This document shows, piece after piece, positions 62,161 through 64,000 of a DNA stretch of 64,000 nt. The stretch is from the NCBI GenBank assembly GCA_030673965.1, contig JAUTCN010000011.1:1-64000 (forward strand), given 5' to 3'. The DNA comes from Fusobacterium sp. JB019 (GTDB lineage Bacteria > Fusobacteriota > Fusobacteriia > Fusobacteriales > Fusobacteriaceae). Every line of letters starts with the position of its first letter. Position 1 is the first letter of the stretch. The notes under the pieces are model-generated. The model worked only from the letters and a program-made list of their open reading frames with translations, was not told the origin of the DNA and made no database searches. A program made the position numbers and the translations under genes.

Positions 62161-64000
62161 TATTTTCTGTAAGTAATAAGATAAAGAACTGGGAAAATAA
62201 ACAATGTTAGTATTGTAGAAGCGAATAATCCAAATATTATTGTAGCTGCCATATCTCCGTATAAAGGATCTCTAAGAAGAGGAATCATCCCAAATATAGT
62301 AGTTACAGCTGCAAGACCTACAGCACGAATTCTACTTACTGAAGAATCAATAACAGCTATCTCTGGTTCTTTTTTTAGACCATTTATTTGGAAATTAATT
62401 TCATCCATAAGAACAACAATATTTTTAATCATTATTCCAGATAAAGCTATTAATCCGACGGCGGACATAAATCCAAATGATTTTCCTGTTATCAATAAGC
62501 CAGGAGCAATTCCTATTAAGGCAAGAGGAATCATTAAAAATATAAGACCTGCTATTTTTACACTTGCAAAAAGTAATACACAAATGGTAAACATTATGAC
62601 TACAGGGAAAGGAACAGAATTAACTAGAGCCTTTGTATTTTTCATTTGTTCGAAGAAAAGTCCTCCCCAATGTGCAGAATAGTCTTTAGGTAAAGTTATA
62701 TTTTCAATATCTTTTTTCATTAGATTTCTAATTTTATCAGGATTTGTTCCAATAGGAACGTCGCATTGAACTTTAATGGTTCTAATTCTATTTTTTCTCC
62801 ATATTTGATTGTTTTCAAATTCTAAACGAGAGTTTTTAATAATTGATCCTAGAGGTTGAGCTTTTCCAATTAATCCCCAAATAGGAGTCTTTTCTATATT
62901 TGAAAGTTCTCCATATTGCTTTTCTTTAAGTACAACCGCCTTAAGAGAATCTTCATCTTTTATTTTTCCAATAGGCATTCCATTTGAACTTCTTATTAAT
63001 GAAGTAGTGACATCAAAGGGAGTGATTGCTACTTTTTTAGCATTTATTTGAGAAAAATCACCTTTCCAAGTTAAGACTTTATTTCTCCAATTAGTTCTAA
63101 CATTTAATGCTCCAGGAGTATTTTTCATAATTGTTATAGCTTTTTGTGAAAGATCTCTTAAAATTTTAGGATCTGGTCCAGAAAATTCATATTCAATAGG
63201 ATATTCTACAGCAGTTCCATTTGGATATTTTTTAATACTTACCATTACTCCAGGTAAATTTTTATTGGAAAAATTAAGGATACTGCTAGCTATTTTGTCT
63301 AATTCTTTTAATTTTTTAATACTTACTATAAGTTCTCCAAATGAAGAATTAGGAGCTTCAGGAATAGTAGATACATAATATCTTGCAGGAGATGCTCCAA
63401 TAGTTGCAGTAACATTTTTAATTCTTTTATCTTCCATTAAAAAATTATTTAATTTTAAACTAGCATCTTCAATTACTTTTATTTTAGTTCCTTCAGGGCA
63501 CCATAGGTTAACAGTAAATCCTTTTTTATTTGAATCAGGGAAAAAAGATTTAGGAATAAAAGCTAGTAAAAATATAGAAAATAAAAGACTACAGAAGACA
63601 ATAGTTATTGTAATTTTTTTATACTTTATTAATAATTCTAATGTTTTTCGTGCTTTATCATAGAATTTTATTTCTTTTTTTGAAGGTTTTTTTAAATCTT
63701 TTTTCGTTAAGAAAACTTTACAATAAGCTGGAGTTTGAGTTAAGCAAAGAGCCCAACTTAAAATCAAAGAAATTCCAATTACCCAGAAACAAGATCCAAC
63801 ATATTCTCCCATATAAGTAGGCATTAGATAAGCTGGTAAAAATGCTAGTACTGCAATTAAGGTAGCTCCCAAAAGAGGAATCGCAGGTTTTTTGGTTGCA
63901 TTTTCTAGGGATACTTCAATACCTAAATTTTTATTTAAGTTAACAAGAGTATTATCAACAATGACAATGGAATTATCAACAAGCATTCCCATGGCAATGA
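62160..64000 (-). CDS. RND family efflux transporter, C-terminal part (runs off the window)
   Basis: About 612 residues are visible and the frame stays open through the right edge (codons for Ile-Ala precede MGMLVDNSIVIVDN), so the N-terminal third is missing from the window. The visible part has the charged TM4 signature MGMLVDN, a periplasmic porter loop, and the second membrane half ending in ATIIFGLFASTILTLFIFP. It is the inner-membrane pump of an AcrB/MexB-type tripartite system. Membrane-fusion and outer-membrane genes, if adjacent, lie beyond the edge. Confidence 0.92.
   Translation of the reverse strand, partial: IAMGMLVDNSIVIVDNTLVNLNKNLGIEVSLENATKKPAIPLLGATLIAVLAFLPAYLMPTYMGEYVGSCFWVIGISLILSWALCLTQTPAYCKVFLTKKDLKKPSKKEIKFYDKARKTLELLIKYKKITITIVFCSLLFSIFLLAFIPKSFFPDSNKKGFTVNLWCPEGTKIKVIEDASLKLNNFLMEDKRIKNVTATIGASPARYYVSTIPEAPNSSFGELIVSIKKLKELDKIASSILNFSNKNLPGVMVSIKKYPNGTAVEYPIEYEFSGPDPKILRDLSQKAITIMKNTPGALNVRTNWRNKVLTWKGDFSQINAKKVAITPFDVTTSLIRSSNGMPIGKIKDEDSLKAVVLKEKQYGELSNIEKTPIWGLIGKAQPLGSIIKNSRLEFENNQIWRKNRIRTIKVQCDVPIGTNPDKIRNLMKKDIENITLPKDYSAHWGGLFFEQMKNTKALVNSVPFPVVIMFTICVLLFASVKIAGLIFLMIPLALIGIAPGLLITGKSFGFMSAVGLIALSGIMIKNIVVLMDEINFQINGLKKEPEIAVIDSSVSRIRAVGLAAVTTIFGMIPLLRDPLYGDMAATIIFGLFASTILTLFIFPVLYLITYRK

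Overview
The window is a very AT-rich stretch of a bacterial chromosome, best explained by a member of the Fusobacteriota, most likely Fusobacterium or a close relative. The reasons are the strongly A/T-biased codon use, a Gram-negative envelope gene (kdsA, Kdo synthesis for LPS) next to Firmicute-like regulatory RNAs, anaerobic metabolism (hybrid-cluster protein, 2-hydroxyacyl-CoA dehydratase, K+-dependent membrane pyrophosphatase), and a lactate-to-propionate gene set that fits lactate-using fusobacteria such as F. necrophorum. The species call is inference; no 16S sequence is present.

Bases 1-31000 are mostly housekeeping on the + strand: the end of an rRNA operon (5S, tRNA-Asn); rpmG, tRNA-Trp, secE, nusG, rplKAJL, rpoBC; yicC-gmk-rpoZ and an ApbE-like lipoprotein; hppA; uppS-cdsA-dxr-tmk-rseP (undecaprenyl, phospholipid and isoprenoid precursors, membrane protease); an NtrC-type AAA+ regulator with a PpiC-type foldase; dnaG-rpoD followed by a degenerate sigma-like paralogue, a Nif3-family gene and a small secreted protein; and the RNase P RNA. 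Bases 29871-33145 form a nitrosative-stress module (hcp, ferredoxin, HcpR-type regulator) in which both target promoters carry the same palindrome at the same distance from the -10.

Bases 34664-46326 hold two divergent operons that together encode a complete acrylate pathway. The minus-strand operon encodes acyl-CoA dehydrogenase, EtfB, EtfA, a lactate permease and propionate CoA-transferase. The plus-strand operon encodes a VOC-fold epimerase-like protein, the dehydratase activator and both dehydratase subunits. A 494-residue regulator with an N-terminal helix-turn-helix lies between them. Lactate would be imported, activated to lactoyl-CoA, possibly epimerised, dehydrated to acryloyl-CoA and reduced to propionyl-CoA, with CoA recycled by the transferase.

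Bases 46491-47683 carry an isolated phage/plasmid-like replication gene preceded by a tiny ORF with a His-Thr-Pro-Tyr repeat. Next, on the minus strand, come a P-type cation ATPase behind a yybP-ykoY (Mn2+) riboswitch with its terminator, and trpS behind a leader that encodes a 14-residue peptide with tandem Trp codons followed by an intrinsic terminator, i.e. a trpL-like attenuator on a tRNA synthetase gene.

Bases 52127-58414 are a maltose/alpha-glucoside operon: MalR-like LacI regulator, GH13 alpha-glucosidase, PTS EIICB, a candidate maltose-6'-phosphate phosphatase of the EEP family, and a ROK glucokinase. The window ends with a YeiH-type transporter, murE, kdsA and the C-terminal part of an RND efflux pump that runs off the right edge. 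I saw no CRISPR array, insertion sequence or complete prophage.
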